This document shows positions 44,630 to 55,728 of a DNA stretch of 64,000 nucleotides, piece by piece (the stretch's first letter is position 1; each line of letters begins with the position of its first letter). The notes under the pieces were generated by a model. The model was given only the letters and a program-made list of their open reading frames with translations. It had not been told where the DNA came from and did not search any database. The DNA comes from Knufia peltigerae (Eukaryota; Ascomycota; Eurotiomycetes; Chaetothyriales; Trichomeriaceae): assembly GCA_030247855.1 (NCBI GenBank), contig JAPDRN010000003.1, positions 124,001 to 188,000 of the forward strand, given 5' to 3'. The translations under genes were made by a program, and so were the position numbers.

Positions 44630-45193
44630 GAATTTGGTCGATGGGAAGAATAGGCGTTGGGATGGGTTACTGCTCACAGGTGTGAAGTCGATGCACGGGT
44701 GCAGCGAAACAAAACATGGGTTTCTTCTTTTTTTGGTCCTCAAGTAGCACTAGGCGCAAAGCGGGACTGCCATTGGTGGTCTGGGCCTGGGATTGAATTG
44801 TATCAATAGTAACTTAGGGAGTACTCGTACATGCACAGTGTACTCGTCTTATCACAGAACGAGGTTAACCAATACGACAATGGTTTTTGGTCTACATCCC
44901 CGCGTAAAACTTGCAGATGGAAGTCGTCAGGAATTTTCCCATCCTCATCAATGTGCCGTGTATATGTATCACACGCAGGGAGGGAGAGTACAGAGAGTTT
45001 TTGGGTACGGATGTAATAGTACTTGACCAGGGTTTCAATTGTCCATTGTCTTTTGTGGCTCCTTCGGCCATCCAGGTAGGTGACGAGTTGTCCTCTTAAC
45101 AGGTCGTCTGTGGTTCCTCCCCGTACAGGTGTGTCTCTACCGTCTTGTGGTCACTCCGTGGGGGTTTTCCTGTGGATGGTCCGCCAAAAGACT
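44630..45193. other. Convergent 3' region
   Basis: Between the convergent efflux carrier and C2H2 regulator genes. Nothing recognised. It marks the boundary between core genes and the five-gene minus-strand cluster. Confidence 0.35.
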
Positions 45194-48100
45194 TCAAAGG
45201 TCTCGTTCACAAATCTCGGCCAATTGGTTCAAGACGTGACCGAACCTGGCCGTGATGCCCCAACTCCAAGTGTCGGTGAAGTAGACGGCAAGGTGACGAC
45301 TGACCTGGGCGGCCAAAGAAGATCTGTCGTGGTTGTTTTTATCGCCGGTATCGTCGAAAGAATCGGAAGGATCATTATTATTATTATTATCAACGTCCGT
45401 CGTGGTCATCGTCGTGGTCATCAGGTCATTTTCCAGAAAAGTGCGTCGAGTTTCTTCCAAGACGGAGGTCTCGGCTTCATCGACGCCGGGCATGTCGTGG
45501 TGTTGGCGATGGTGATGGGAGTGGTGACCCTTGATGAGTTTCTCGATGGTATGAATCCATCTTACAAAGAATAGGCCTGAAGGTGACCATTAGCTCTTCA
45601 CTGACTCACATCCTGATCTGACATATTCCCACATGGGCAGGGCGTGTGGTGGATGATGGCATTACTTACCAAAAGCCCAGTAAAAAATCGCCACGTCTAC
45701 ACTCCATTTGAAACCCACGGTCTTTTGCACCAATTTCCACCCTACCTGCGAGGGGGTCTTGATACCTTCCAGGGCCTGACGGGCGGTTTTTGTGACGTAC
45801 ACGTTTCGGGTCTGTGGACTGGACATGAACTTCTGCAAGGCCGTCGTCACCTCGGAGGGATCCGAAGTCAACAAGATGCCCTTGTCGATAGGGTTGGCTC
45901 CTGTGAAAGCTCGGAGGTGGATCAAACGAAGAATGCACAAACAATTAAAAGACAAGGGTCCTTCGGTCTCGTCCCATAGACCGTCGTTTGCGGGGACTTT
46001 GGTTTGTCGTGGGGTTTGTGAGCGGCACCTGTCGAGGATGGTCTCGTTGTGCTCGTGTAGTAGAAATTCGAGAGATGGGGATGCCGTCGTTGGAGTGCTG
46101 CTGGCGGCGGCGGCGGTGGTGGTGGTGGTAGAAAAGCACAAAGACAAGTTCTGGGCCCGTTGGGACCTCGTCAAGTCCGCATACTGTGACATGTGCCAGA
46201 ATTGAGTCGATACTCCATGTAAGATGATCACGACAGCGAATGGAGGCCATGAAGGATGTAGACCGCTGTCGGAATCAGTCTGTTGGATTTGGGGGGTGGT
46301 GTCCATGAAACAAGAAACTCCGTCGATAATACTGACAGCCTTGACACGCTCTGTTTGATTGACACATTGCTGCCACATGACCTCCGATGGTGCCACCCAT
46401 AACTTGTCTTCAGAAGGCAACTCTACCTCTCCATCTTGTAGTACTGAAAGGACCGGTGGGATGTCGTAAGCCGCAGTGATGAGACTGCAAAGTACAAATA
46501 TAGAATGGAGGAGTCTGGGAAATATCAACCTTAGGCCTATTCCTCGCATGAGGGAGGAAACAAAGCAAGCAGAAATTCACCTTTTTTCAGATTCACGGTT
46601 ACACCATTCAGACCAGTTGGAAAGGGTGGATGGTTCCTCGGGACTCAATTTTCGTTTACGATTGTGGTATTCCTGGGCAACATGTTAGCAATGTCACTGA
46701 CCGTAAACATAAGAACGATCCCGAAAACCCTCACATTTACCAGGATGCTGACGTCCTGAATTCCTTTTCTCACGAGTGTAGGGTTCCCAGTAAAAGAAGC
46801 AAACCATGTGAGTAGTACTCTACACTGAACCATCCACAATTGAGGTGATGAGCATTGACGAGTTTCGGGGCCTTTATCGTGACGGCGACGACTCCTTTCG
46901 TATTTACTGAATACACTTTCAAATGCTTCTTCTCGTCGAGCTGGCTTGTGCCATTCTCGAAGCAAAAGTTGATCCGCTTGTAGATATAAATCTAGAGACA
47001 TCTTTCGTTCGAGTCGGTACAAGGCGCCGATCGCGCACATGGAAAGGATGAGAGGAGGTTGAGTCTTGTCGAGGTCAAAGGTTGGCAGGTGAATGACTGG
47101 AAGGTGCGACAAGAATACATCGACAAATGTGCCCAAGAGCTGGTTCAAGGTGTTGGTCGATGGGAGGGTGATGTGTTTGGCGTCGTCTCGTTGCGCCACC
47201 ACGGGGGTGTTGTGACATTCCTGTAGAATCGTGTCACGATGAGACTCTGTCAACGGAGCAAGTCGTAGTTTTCGGCTGGTTCCCGACACGGAGTCTGAAC
47301 TCTTTGGACTGCAAGTATAGGTATCAGATGGACCTGAAGAAGTGGGGATACTGCTCGGATCCGTGGTGGGTGAAAGCAAGGGAAAGACAGCATTCGTGGC
47401 ACTGGTATTGGAAACCTGGATGCTTCGGTGTTGCCGCTGTTCTTGTCCCCACAGTTGAAAGGTAGCTGGTCTTGTTGCGTTGAAACTTCGCAATGTCGTT
47501 GTATGATTGGTTTCCCGTAGATTTGTCTGCACTGAGGGACTCAGTGTTATGTTCGGAAGTGGTGACATGCCGTTGTACGGGTCGAAGAAGTTTAACTCGT
47601 CAAATATATCCAGAGAAGAAGGCTGGTCCGTGGTTTGGATGTCGTTCATCAACATGTCAAAGTCGCCTTCTAGGGAACTCCGTCCCGCTCTTTTGAATGC
47701 GTGAACACCATTTTCGGGGTGGAAAGATTCCAGGAAACTCCGTCGATGGACAGCACTGTCCTCATTTTCATGTTCCTGGTTAGTATTCGTATCTTGTGGA
47801 GATGATTCCATCGGCAGAGATGCGACTGGAGCTTGCTCAAAGAACAGTGCCATCGTCGCCGTTTCTTCTTGTCTTGAAGATTCAACCCTATCCTCTGCGG
47901 CGGCATTGCTTCCACTTTTCAAGCGATCATCACCTTTCGTAGAGACAGAGGTGCCGCTCACACCGGGCACGGGTACGCTAGGAGCCACATCTGAGGATCC
48001 ATGCGCGTGAACTGCCCGCTCATGCCGTGCAACCAAATCCCGGCGTGCATAGCGGCGGTCACAGAATTTGCAGGGGAATGGTCGTTCTTGAGTATGAGCG

Positions 48101-48279
48101 CGCTGATGCCGAGCACAATGCTCACTGCGTTTGAACGTCCTCTTGCACACCGGGCAGACGAAGTTTCGTTTCTCTTGGGATTTGTCCACAAAGGTCAAAG
48201 TTTTCATGACATGCGATGATGCTGTTTCCGGACGAGGAACCTCGGGCATCTGCTGTGGTTCGACGAACCTGACATGCAT
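45194..48279 (-). CDS. C2H2 zinc-finger transcription factor with fungal-specific domain
   Basis: Four exons, about 957-959 residues. Two adjacent C2H2 fingers lie near the N-terminus: CPVCKRTFKRSEHCARHQRAH (Cys 42, 45, His 58, 62) and CKFCDRRYARRDLVARHERAVH (Cys 70, 73, His 86, 91). The rest matches the fungal-specific transcription-factor architecture (LPVIHLPTFDLDKTQPPLIL; SLITAAYDIPPVLSVLQDGEVELP). Introns: 46673 to 46734 or 46740 (two in-frame donors), 46530-46580 and 45577-45669; the last links FYWAFG to LFFVRWIHTIEKL and moves the true stop to 45194. The ATG at 48279 is the first in frame. Homopolymeric Thr/Ala and Asn runs come from triplet repeats. As the first gene of a same-strand block with MFS, methyltransferase, P450 and sulfatase, it is the likely pathway regulator; that is inference. 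Confidence 0.85.
45373..45390. repeat. ATT triplet tract inside the C2H2 regulator
   Basis: About six ATT units that encode the Asn run near the C-terminus of the regulator on the minus strand. A second tract (GGC then GGT units, about 46103-46129) encodes Ala and Thr runs. Confidence 0.7.
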
Positions 48280-48848
48280 CTTCTCGGCACGTGGCGGCTG
48301 CACATTGTTCGAAGTTTACTACCAGTATGTGATATCGTGGAGAAGTGAAATGAAACATGGGAGAGTTTGGTAAAATCGAAGTCGAGGGGGAAATAAAGAT
48401 GGAGCCGAACTGGAGAGGCGCCATCATGGCGGAGATTCTCCAATCCACGAACGAGGCTCTACGTAAACCTCTCAGTAACAAAATTCCCCAATGTTTATGT
48501 GTGGCCTAAGACCTGGGGTTACCGTTACTGCTAGCGATTGGTGGTTATGACTACCTGATTAGAGAATTGACGAGCCCCTATTCAATAAGCTGGCTTAACC
48601 ACCCTCAAAATCCCCCTGGAGCTAAGTGTTTGGTTGCAACTCCACTTCACCTTGAAAGTCCAAGACCTCACTCCAGCAATCGATTCCCAAAATCAACGGG
48701 GAGTCCGGAATATTTTTACAAAGAGACTTTTTGAACTCGTCAGCATCCTGATAGAGTCATTCGCTCCAAAGACAAGTCCTCTGGCATCTAGGAATTGAAC
48801 TGACGTCTTTCGGGCAAACAAACCATCCGTAGCAAGCCTGCCCTACGC
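48280..48848. other. C2H2 regulator upstream region
   Basis: Upstream of the regulator gene, which reads leftward; the MFS 3' end lies at the right edge. No gene recognised. Confidence 0.35.
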
Positions 48849-50579
48849 TTACTCTTCGTGAGTCCTGATATGCCATTTCTCCAATAGATTGTGCCTTGCC
48901 CAAAAACTTCGATACCTCTTCCCGTAGAAGAAGACGATAGGAGCAGTCAAACTGAGACCCAGACTGATTCCACCCCAGACGTAAAAAACCCTTGTAACGC
49001 CAGCCTCTGCGACCCAATTATTCTGAAAATAACTGAACCCGTAGACCAGTAGATTCTTAACCGTCATGGTAGCGATGAAGATTTCCGCTGCCATACTGCG
49101 ATACGCATCCAAAGCATAAGCCGATGAAGTCACGCACGCAATCATCACCCCGAACAGCATGAGGCCGTGAAGAGTTGCGGCCGCGTACGGGCTGTCGTGT
49201 TTTCCAACCACCACACCCCAACCGATAAGTCCAGCGCCACAGGTCAGACTGACGATCGAGAAGACAAGTCGGTACTCTGGCTCGTAAACGCCCTTGTTAC
49301 GGCGAGCGCAGAATATTATGAAAGGATCCAATGTAGCGCCCAGCACCACCGTCCCGATCACACCACCGACAAAGGGCCCAAACGATAGATATCCAACGGA
49401 AGTCGGATCCATTAGATAAGGTGGAGCTGAGAACAACTGAGACAGGACAAAGGCGATCACGACGTAGAAACACACAAACATGGAGTTGACCACGATGACC
49501 CAAGCCACGGCGAGATTGCTAAAGACAGCAAGAGGTGCCAGGCACAATTGAAACAGATTCTCCTCCGAGAAAGATCCGCTGACAATGGAGAGGTTCTCCA
49601 GAAAAGACTTCGGTCTGATTGGCGTGGACGTCGCTGAAGAAGATGGGATGGCACCCTCGAGATTCTCAGTATGCGATATCATAGAGGCTTCTGCTCCTTC
49701 AATGCGCTTCTCATCGAGTTCACCTTTCTCCTCGTCGTTTCCGATCTCGTCAAGATCAAGTTGATGATTGCGATTGTAACTGGTTTCTGGAACGAAAAAG
49801 AATTGCAGAATAGCCTGAATGCCAGTGAAAAGAACCATCAGATAGAAACTATCGGTTTCGTCAGCATGATAGTGGCTCGTAACCGAAGCATAAACTCACA
49901 TCCAACGCCACCCGAGGTTTGTACCAATGGGACCAGTCACTACCGTGACGAGATTGGAAATTCCAGCCAAGAGGAAATTGATCCACGCCGCGTACACGCC
50001 GCGCTCGTGGACAAAAAACATGTCACTGATCAAAGTGAAGATGAGAGACTCGTAAGGGGCAATAGCGAAGCCTTGGAGGATCCTCGAAGTGAGGAGGCCG
50101 TTATAAGTGTTTACGGCAGATCCGACAATATTGGCCACGAGACATATTATCGAGGCGCTCAAGAAGATGGGTCGTTTCCCGTATTTCCGCGCCAAAGCGT
50201 TGAATATCGGTCCAGTCACGCCGACGACGAGCGCTTGATAGCCATTTGTCTGTACCAGCCTGGCGATGCTGGTGTCGAGCTCGAGTGACATGTTGGCCCA
50301 GACAGAGTTGAGCATCCCCGATATCACGGCTGCGTAGAGGATGCAGCCAAAACTAGTGACGCCGAACGCAGTCAGCTTTTTGACGGTCGACCAGTTGAGT
50401 GGGTCGTTCGGATCGTCTGATGGTTGAGGGATCAAGATGATGTGAGAATTGCGGCCGCTGCCATGCTTGAGTCGGCCTGTGATGGTCCCCGAGCGAACGT
50501 GATCAGCACCTTCTTCGAGAACCACGGTTCCCGGGACGTGTCGAAGTTTCCTGTCTTCAAGGATACCAAGAAACGGCAT
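48849..50579 (-). CDS. MFS transporter of the cluster
   Basis: Two exons, 559 residues; intron 49849-49899 (GTGAGT donor, CTGACG branch, TAG) joins LGWRW to IFYLMVLFTG. The cytoplasmic N-terminus leads into DDPNDPLNWSTVKKL, the entry to helix 1 in fungal DHA1/Hol1-like carriers. ARKYGKRPIF is the motif-A loop between helices 2 and 3, and SRILQGFAIAPYESLIF follows in helix 4. A long acidic loop separates the two six-helix halves. It sits between the C2H2 regulator and the methyltransferase on the same strand, so export of the cluster product or uptake of its substrate is the likely role. A TATATA-like element lies about 70 bases upstream of the ATG. Substrate unknown. Confidence 0.88.
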
Positions 50580-51252
50580 GATGATGGTTTGGAAGACGGT
50601 ATTCTAGACGTCTGAGGGAAGGAGATGGATAGCCGAGTCGTGGACGATATATACTGTATAAACATGATGGAGATAGGGATCCACAGGATTGTGGCACCAG
50701 CATCTTCCCACGTTTCCTATGACCAAAGAACAAAGGAGAATGGAGGATACTGGATCCCCGCAACTTCCCCAACCTTTTGACCGTGGAGTCGTGGGACATT
50801 CTCAAAAGATTATTCTAGGATTGCAAAGTCTAGGCCCAGAAACTTGGTGAAGAAGTAAAATGATGTCCAAAAGAGGACATAAACAAGTTCCGCAACTAAC
50901 GATGGAGAAGTCGATGGGGACCTCTGTGTAGTGTTGGTTCTTTTGAATCTCCACTTGAGATAGAAAGCGGAAGGTGGAGCAATACCGGATCCGGAAACTA
51001 CCGCTTTTGTCGATCCGATCTTTTCCACTAGACCAAGGCATAGATGAAATCCAACGGTATTTCAGAGGACTCATGATCGAGAAGGTGACACGCAGATATA
51101 CAGAGGCACTAATAGGAGCTGAAACTACACTTGGCGAACTATGATTGGGATTGCAGGTGGCTGAGACGAAGTCTCCTTGGAACTCACGCTGGGGTCAAGA
51201 AAGGCAGTGAAGAATGTAATTGAGAGGTTCAGCACCAAGAATATGCCCTAAA
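50580..51252. promoter_or_regulatory. Cluster MFS promoter region
   Basis: Promoter of the MFS gene and 3' flank of the methyltransferase. A TATATA-like sequence near 50647-50653 is the only element noticed. Confidence 0.35.
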
Positions 51253-52615
51253 CTATGCAACTACCACCTCGATTATAGCTGGACTTATTTCGTCCTTAGC
51301 GTAAAACACTTCCCCAATCTTGAGTCCCGCCTTTTCGATCAATTCGCGAAATTGTGCCAGAGTCCGCTCCATGCCACTTCCAGCCACCATCATGACCATA
51401 TCAGCACCAGTGACCATCCTTGACGCTCCCTGTTCCGGCACGACCCATTCATTGATGAGCAATTTCGAATATCCTGGTTTCATTGCTTCGCGAACTCGCG
51501 TCAAGATACGGATGCCATCGGCATTGCCCCAATCATGAACGATGTATCGCATGTAATAACACGCGGCACCCTTCACCGGTTGCTCGTCGTAGAAGTTGTA
51601 CGGCTGGAACTCAACACCAGCCGGCGCAAGATGCGAGGTGGCAGGTACAATGTTCGTTAGGTCCTGAACGATAAACCTGCCGGGCAATTGAGGATTGGCT
51701 TCCTTGAGTATCAACGTTTGATGTCCCAGGTTGCCACCGACGTCGACAAACTGGACTTCTCCGTCGTTGACCATGGGGACCCTTTCGAGGAACGGGTAGG
51801 TTTGGATCCAAGGCGTATATTGAGCGCTCACGGCTCGGAACCACTTGTTCGTCGCCTCTAGCGCAGGGTCCACAGCAAGTATCTCAAACGTATCTTTGCC
51901 GTCCATGTTCTTTGCGAGGCTCAAGGGAGAATACTTCTTATCGGCAGGGTTGACGTAGCCGATTCTCTTCAAATGCTCGGGTATCTTGTTGTATCCATCA
52001 TAGAGAAATCCGACGCTGGAATAAGGGTCAGCAGATGCTCTGTTTCCAGATTGTCACCATGTTCATCTCACCTGTGTTCAGCGCCATACTCAGATTCGTC
52101 TCTTGCCAAAGCTCGAGTGGCTGAATTGCCCTGATACTTGTCTTCCACCTGATCAACGTAGCCGTGGGCTGCCAGAAAGCGAAGTAGTCTGTCTGGGATT
52201 CAATGTCAGCCACCGTCAATCAAGTCTTGTACACCGGCCGGGACAAAAACTTACTCAACAACTGCGGGTCTATGTTCTTGTTGGATTGTTCTGCTAGTTG
52301 AGCAGCTGTTTGGGGATGTCCGCCACTGACCAAAGCCTTGAAAAGGCCGAGGTCCATCATGACCTTAATCACGTTTCCTTGTAGGGGCTGGAAGGGAAAA
52401 CACGGAATCACCATCAACGTTACGTTGTCTTGAGGGTCAAGTGGGATCCAACTCACCGCAAAAAATACGTCCATGATAACATCCCCTTCGTTTTTCAAGC
52501 TCGAAACCAGTTTTCGGGCTTGGGATATCAAACGACGACGACCAACATCATCCAGCTCACCTTTTTCCAACTCGTCTGAGAGACTCTTTAGAATCTTCTT
52601 CGATTCTTCTGACAT
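51253..52615 (-). CDS. SAM-dependent O-methyltransferase (COMT-like)
   Basis: Four exons, 391 residues. Introns are 52388-52456 (joins MDVFFA to PLQGNVIK), 52193-52254 (joins PQLL to NRLLRFLAAHGYV) and 52016-52071 (joins YGAEH to SVGFLYDGY). The N-terminal winged-helix dimerisation part (LAEQSNKNIDPQLL) is followed by the SAM-binding loop VQFVDVGGNLGHQT at about 226-238, where Asn stands in place of the third Gly of VDVGGG. Then comes RYIVHDWGN with the presumed catalytic base His 298, then LLINEWVVPEQG. This is the family of fungal secondary-metabolite and plant phenolic O-methyltransferases, so a phenolic hydroxyl is the likely acceptor. It lies between the cluster MFS and P450, same strand. 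Confidence 0.92.
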
Positions 52616-53467
52616 CTTTTTGGAGTCTTGTTGAACAAACAGAGTGTACCGACAGGCAACATATACTAGACCACAAATAAAAGAGGCCTCTTGATCAGTA
52701 CAAGTATACCAAACACTCGAGTCGTTGCTCTATTGATTTCCGGGTTTAGAAACCTTTCAGTACATCCACTGGAGATAGATATTGAGAACGCTGCAACCGG
52801 ATATATTTAACTATGAATATCCTACAGAACAATGTTCCGACGCTTGAAGGGAGGAAAAAAGTCTGTTCGTCTCTGTTTGATTGAAAGAGGTCCTTATCAA
52901 ATATCCGGGTGCGAAACAAAGGATGAATGAATCTCTGTTGGTCCTGAACAGGGTCCGGGGAGGATACCTGACTATATACACATGCGTTCGCTAGACCTAC
53001 TGGCGGTTGAAAGGAGCTGAAAATGCTAGTGCATGTTCCCTTCGATAGTTTTGTATAGCTCATTCCTCTGCTGATATCACGTGCACCGACTGTGGGTTCT
53101 TGAGGTTGTATCTGTCGATGCACCTATGCTTCTCACGTAATCACTAGAGCCTGATCTTGGGGCTCTATACGACTTCTAAACCTATCCTGCCCTGGTGGTT
53201 CGTGGCATTTCTCCGCAGACTACAGACTACCTGGTGAAGAGTTATGGGCCGTGATCCCAACCTTTCTTGGATATTTGCTGATGTTGCTTCGTTCCGAACA
53301 GTCGGTTGGATGCAATCCGACTATGTATATCTCGCTCCAGCTAGCAGCTACCACGGGACTATCCCATTCTGTTTCTAGGAATCTCGACGCCGGAAATGGA
53401 AAAACTGGAAACTGCAGCCATTGAAGCGCCACAATGGACGCTTCGTCAAACCCTCAGCAGGATCTAA
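52616..53467. other. Methyltransferase upstream region
   Basis: Promoter of the methyltransferase and 3' flank of the P450. A minus-strand open frame of 125 codons (52746-53123) has no domain signature and is not called. Confidence 0.35.
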
Positions 53468-55191
53468 TCACGCTGTACTGCTTAATGACACTTTCGTCTC
53501 ACCGCCATAGGGGAGTAGGTCTTGCTGCGCTTGCTCGGCCTCTTGACGTAAAACCTCAGCGATTCTCCCGGTCCTAGGCACAAATCTCGCCTGAAAAGGT
53601 TCTGGCCGCATATTTTCACTTCGGCTATATGCGAAAATATCGAGTTTGATCGCTTTGCCCTACGACACAGGTGGTCAGCGAAACGTTGTTGTTGCTCGTA
53701 GTCTCATCAGGACTTACATCTTTGTCCAAACCAGGCTTCATCTCAAAGGCCCATAGTAGCCTCGCGAACGACATGAACAAGCCCTGCTCGGCCAGAGGTT
53801 GACCACTACACTGTCTCCTCCCCCACCCGAACGCGTTGTGTCCTTGTTTATTGGGATAGGGACGCTCCAAACCGTTGAGAAAACGCTCGGGGCGGAAGTT
53901 GTCAGGCTCTGGAAATTCCCTCGGGTGACGATGGATCGCCCAGACGTTGCCCATGATTGGGGTTCCTTTTGGGATCAGATATGAACCATACACGTCGTCC
54001 TGAGTTGGAGCATGGGGAATCCCTCCCAGAATTGTGACAGTCCTCCATCTCAACACTTCCGTGACGATTGCCTTGACGTATGGGAGAGAGTCCTCGTGCG
54101 ACCAGTCTGGTGATCGCTCGGTACCGACGACACGATCGATTTCTTCCTGTGCGAGCTTCTGCTTGTCTTGAAATACGCACATGGCCAGTATAAACGAGAT
54201 CATGGAGCTACTGGTGGTGTCGACGCCACCTCCAATGAGGTTGGCCGTCAACGCGGCAACCTCCTGGTCATTCATGCCATTGCTAAGTTGTTGCTTAATC
54301 ATGAGTTTAGAAAAGTTGTCTTTCTCAGCCTGCGACCCTTCTTTGGAGAGATTGTAAAAGAATTTTTGAAGTTGCCGGGCTCCTCTGTTGAGCCTTGAAG
54401 GAAGTGGATATAGCCAGCTAGGGAATTTGGATAGCAATGGGATCGCTTCCATGATGAAGAGGCCCGGGATGATCAGGTCGACCCCTTCCATGATAGTAAG
54501 CGCAATCTGTGCAACGTGGTCATTGATTTGGCTGATACGGCGTCCCCAGCCGATGATGGAGACGACGGAACATGAATACCGTTCGATAGACATGACAAAG
54601 TCATCCGGCTTTTCCAAAAGGTCTCGTGTGAGAACCTTCAACTCGTCGCACTGAAATTTCCGATAGTTACGGACTGCTTGGGAGCCTACAGCCGTGTGCT
54701 TCTCTCATTAGCAAGGTAGCTCCAAAGGTGAGGTGTGTATTGCTTTTTACCATGATCCGTCGATGAAGACGCCACTTGTCGCCGTAGACCTGACACACTT
54801 GGTTGTTCTCGGTCGCCTCAATCACATCGCCCATGCAGATCATTTGGGGTCTGGAGGAGTAGATGTTAGCCCTTTTGTCGAGTAACTCGGAAATGGACCA
54901 TGCATCGTTGCATAGAATCGTGGGCCGGTGGCCTTGCCAGATTGTGATCAATGGACTGTCATAATACGTGGCCCAATATTCGAACGTTATCCATGGCTTG
55001 CTCTTGGGGATGGCAAAGAAATTACCAAACACTGGCAGCGGGAAAGGTCCCGGTGGGAGTTTCTGACGTGCTCGTAACACCCTGAAGTAGTCGACCAGGA
55101 GCGGGAGCAGAGTCGCGGTGAATGAGAAGGCGAGGATAGTCCAAAGCTTGGAAGCTGGGATCGAGGCTTGGATGTCTGCGAGGAAGGCCAT
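53468..55191 (-). CDS. Cytochrome P450 of the cluster
   Basis: Three exons, 537 residues. Introns are 54699-54750 (GTAAAA donor, CTAATG branch; joins RLHRRIM to HTAVGSQAVRNYRKF) and 53660-53717 (joins GLDKD to GKAIKLDIFAYSR). N-terminal anchor (LWTILAFSFTATLLPLLV) and the hinge LPPGPFPLPVFGNF mark a microsomal P450. Landmarks: GGGVDTTSSS (I-helix), EVLR at about 361-364 (ExxR), PERF, and the haem loop FGWGRRQCSG with Cys 444. The sequence style is that of fungal P450s resembling OrdA-type oxidoreductases. The start is the ATG at 55191; an upstream in-frame extension lacks ATG. Placed between methyltransferase and sulfatase on the same strand, it may hydroxylate the scaffold that the methyltransferase modifies. 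Substrate unknown. Confidence 0.93.
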
Positions 55192-55728
55192 GATTCCGGA
55201 GTAAACGAGGTCTAAGTCTGTTGGCTTTGATAACAACCTGACTACTGATCTGCGTCAAAGGAATCCCTATGTATATCAAATCAATCCTTTGGCAAGAGGT
55301 CTCCACTTCGTCTCTCGGTGCGAGGTTTTCCCCAAGCCGGCCACAATACTGACAGTCAACTGGCAACCATTCATGACACTCTTTTTGGGATAAATGTTTG
55401 ACTTGCTTACTCCAAGCTGCTCTACCGTGTGGGGTCCTCCACTTGCCTCAGAAATGCACATCGACCTATTCTGGCAACCCAGGTCAAAGCACAAAGGTTT
55501 TGCATTGGGACCAATGAGGTCGCTTGGTGACATTCACATATTGTTTCTCACCATGGGCAAAAAGTCCACGAACGATTATGCGGATGTTTTGAGAATACGG
55601 CATGCAACATGCTGGTGCTGGCAAAGTGAATTCACCTTCTATAAACATGGCGCAACTATTTCATCCCCTGACACCACTCATCGGCAAGCCTTGTGGGAAT
55701 ATTCTATCTTCGCTTACATTTAGAAGCT
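55192..55728. other. Cluster P450 upstream region
   Basis: Promoter region of the P450 and 3' flank of the sulfatase. Nothing else seen. Confidence 0.35.

Noticed and set aside
49671..50288. A 205-codon plus-strand frame over the cluster MFS gene
   Set aside because: Spans the intron and both exons of the MFS in antisense without any family signature.
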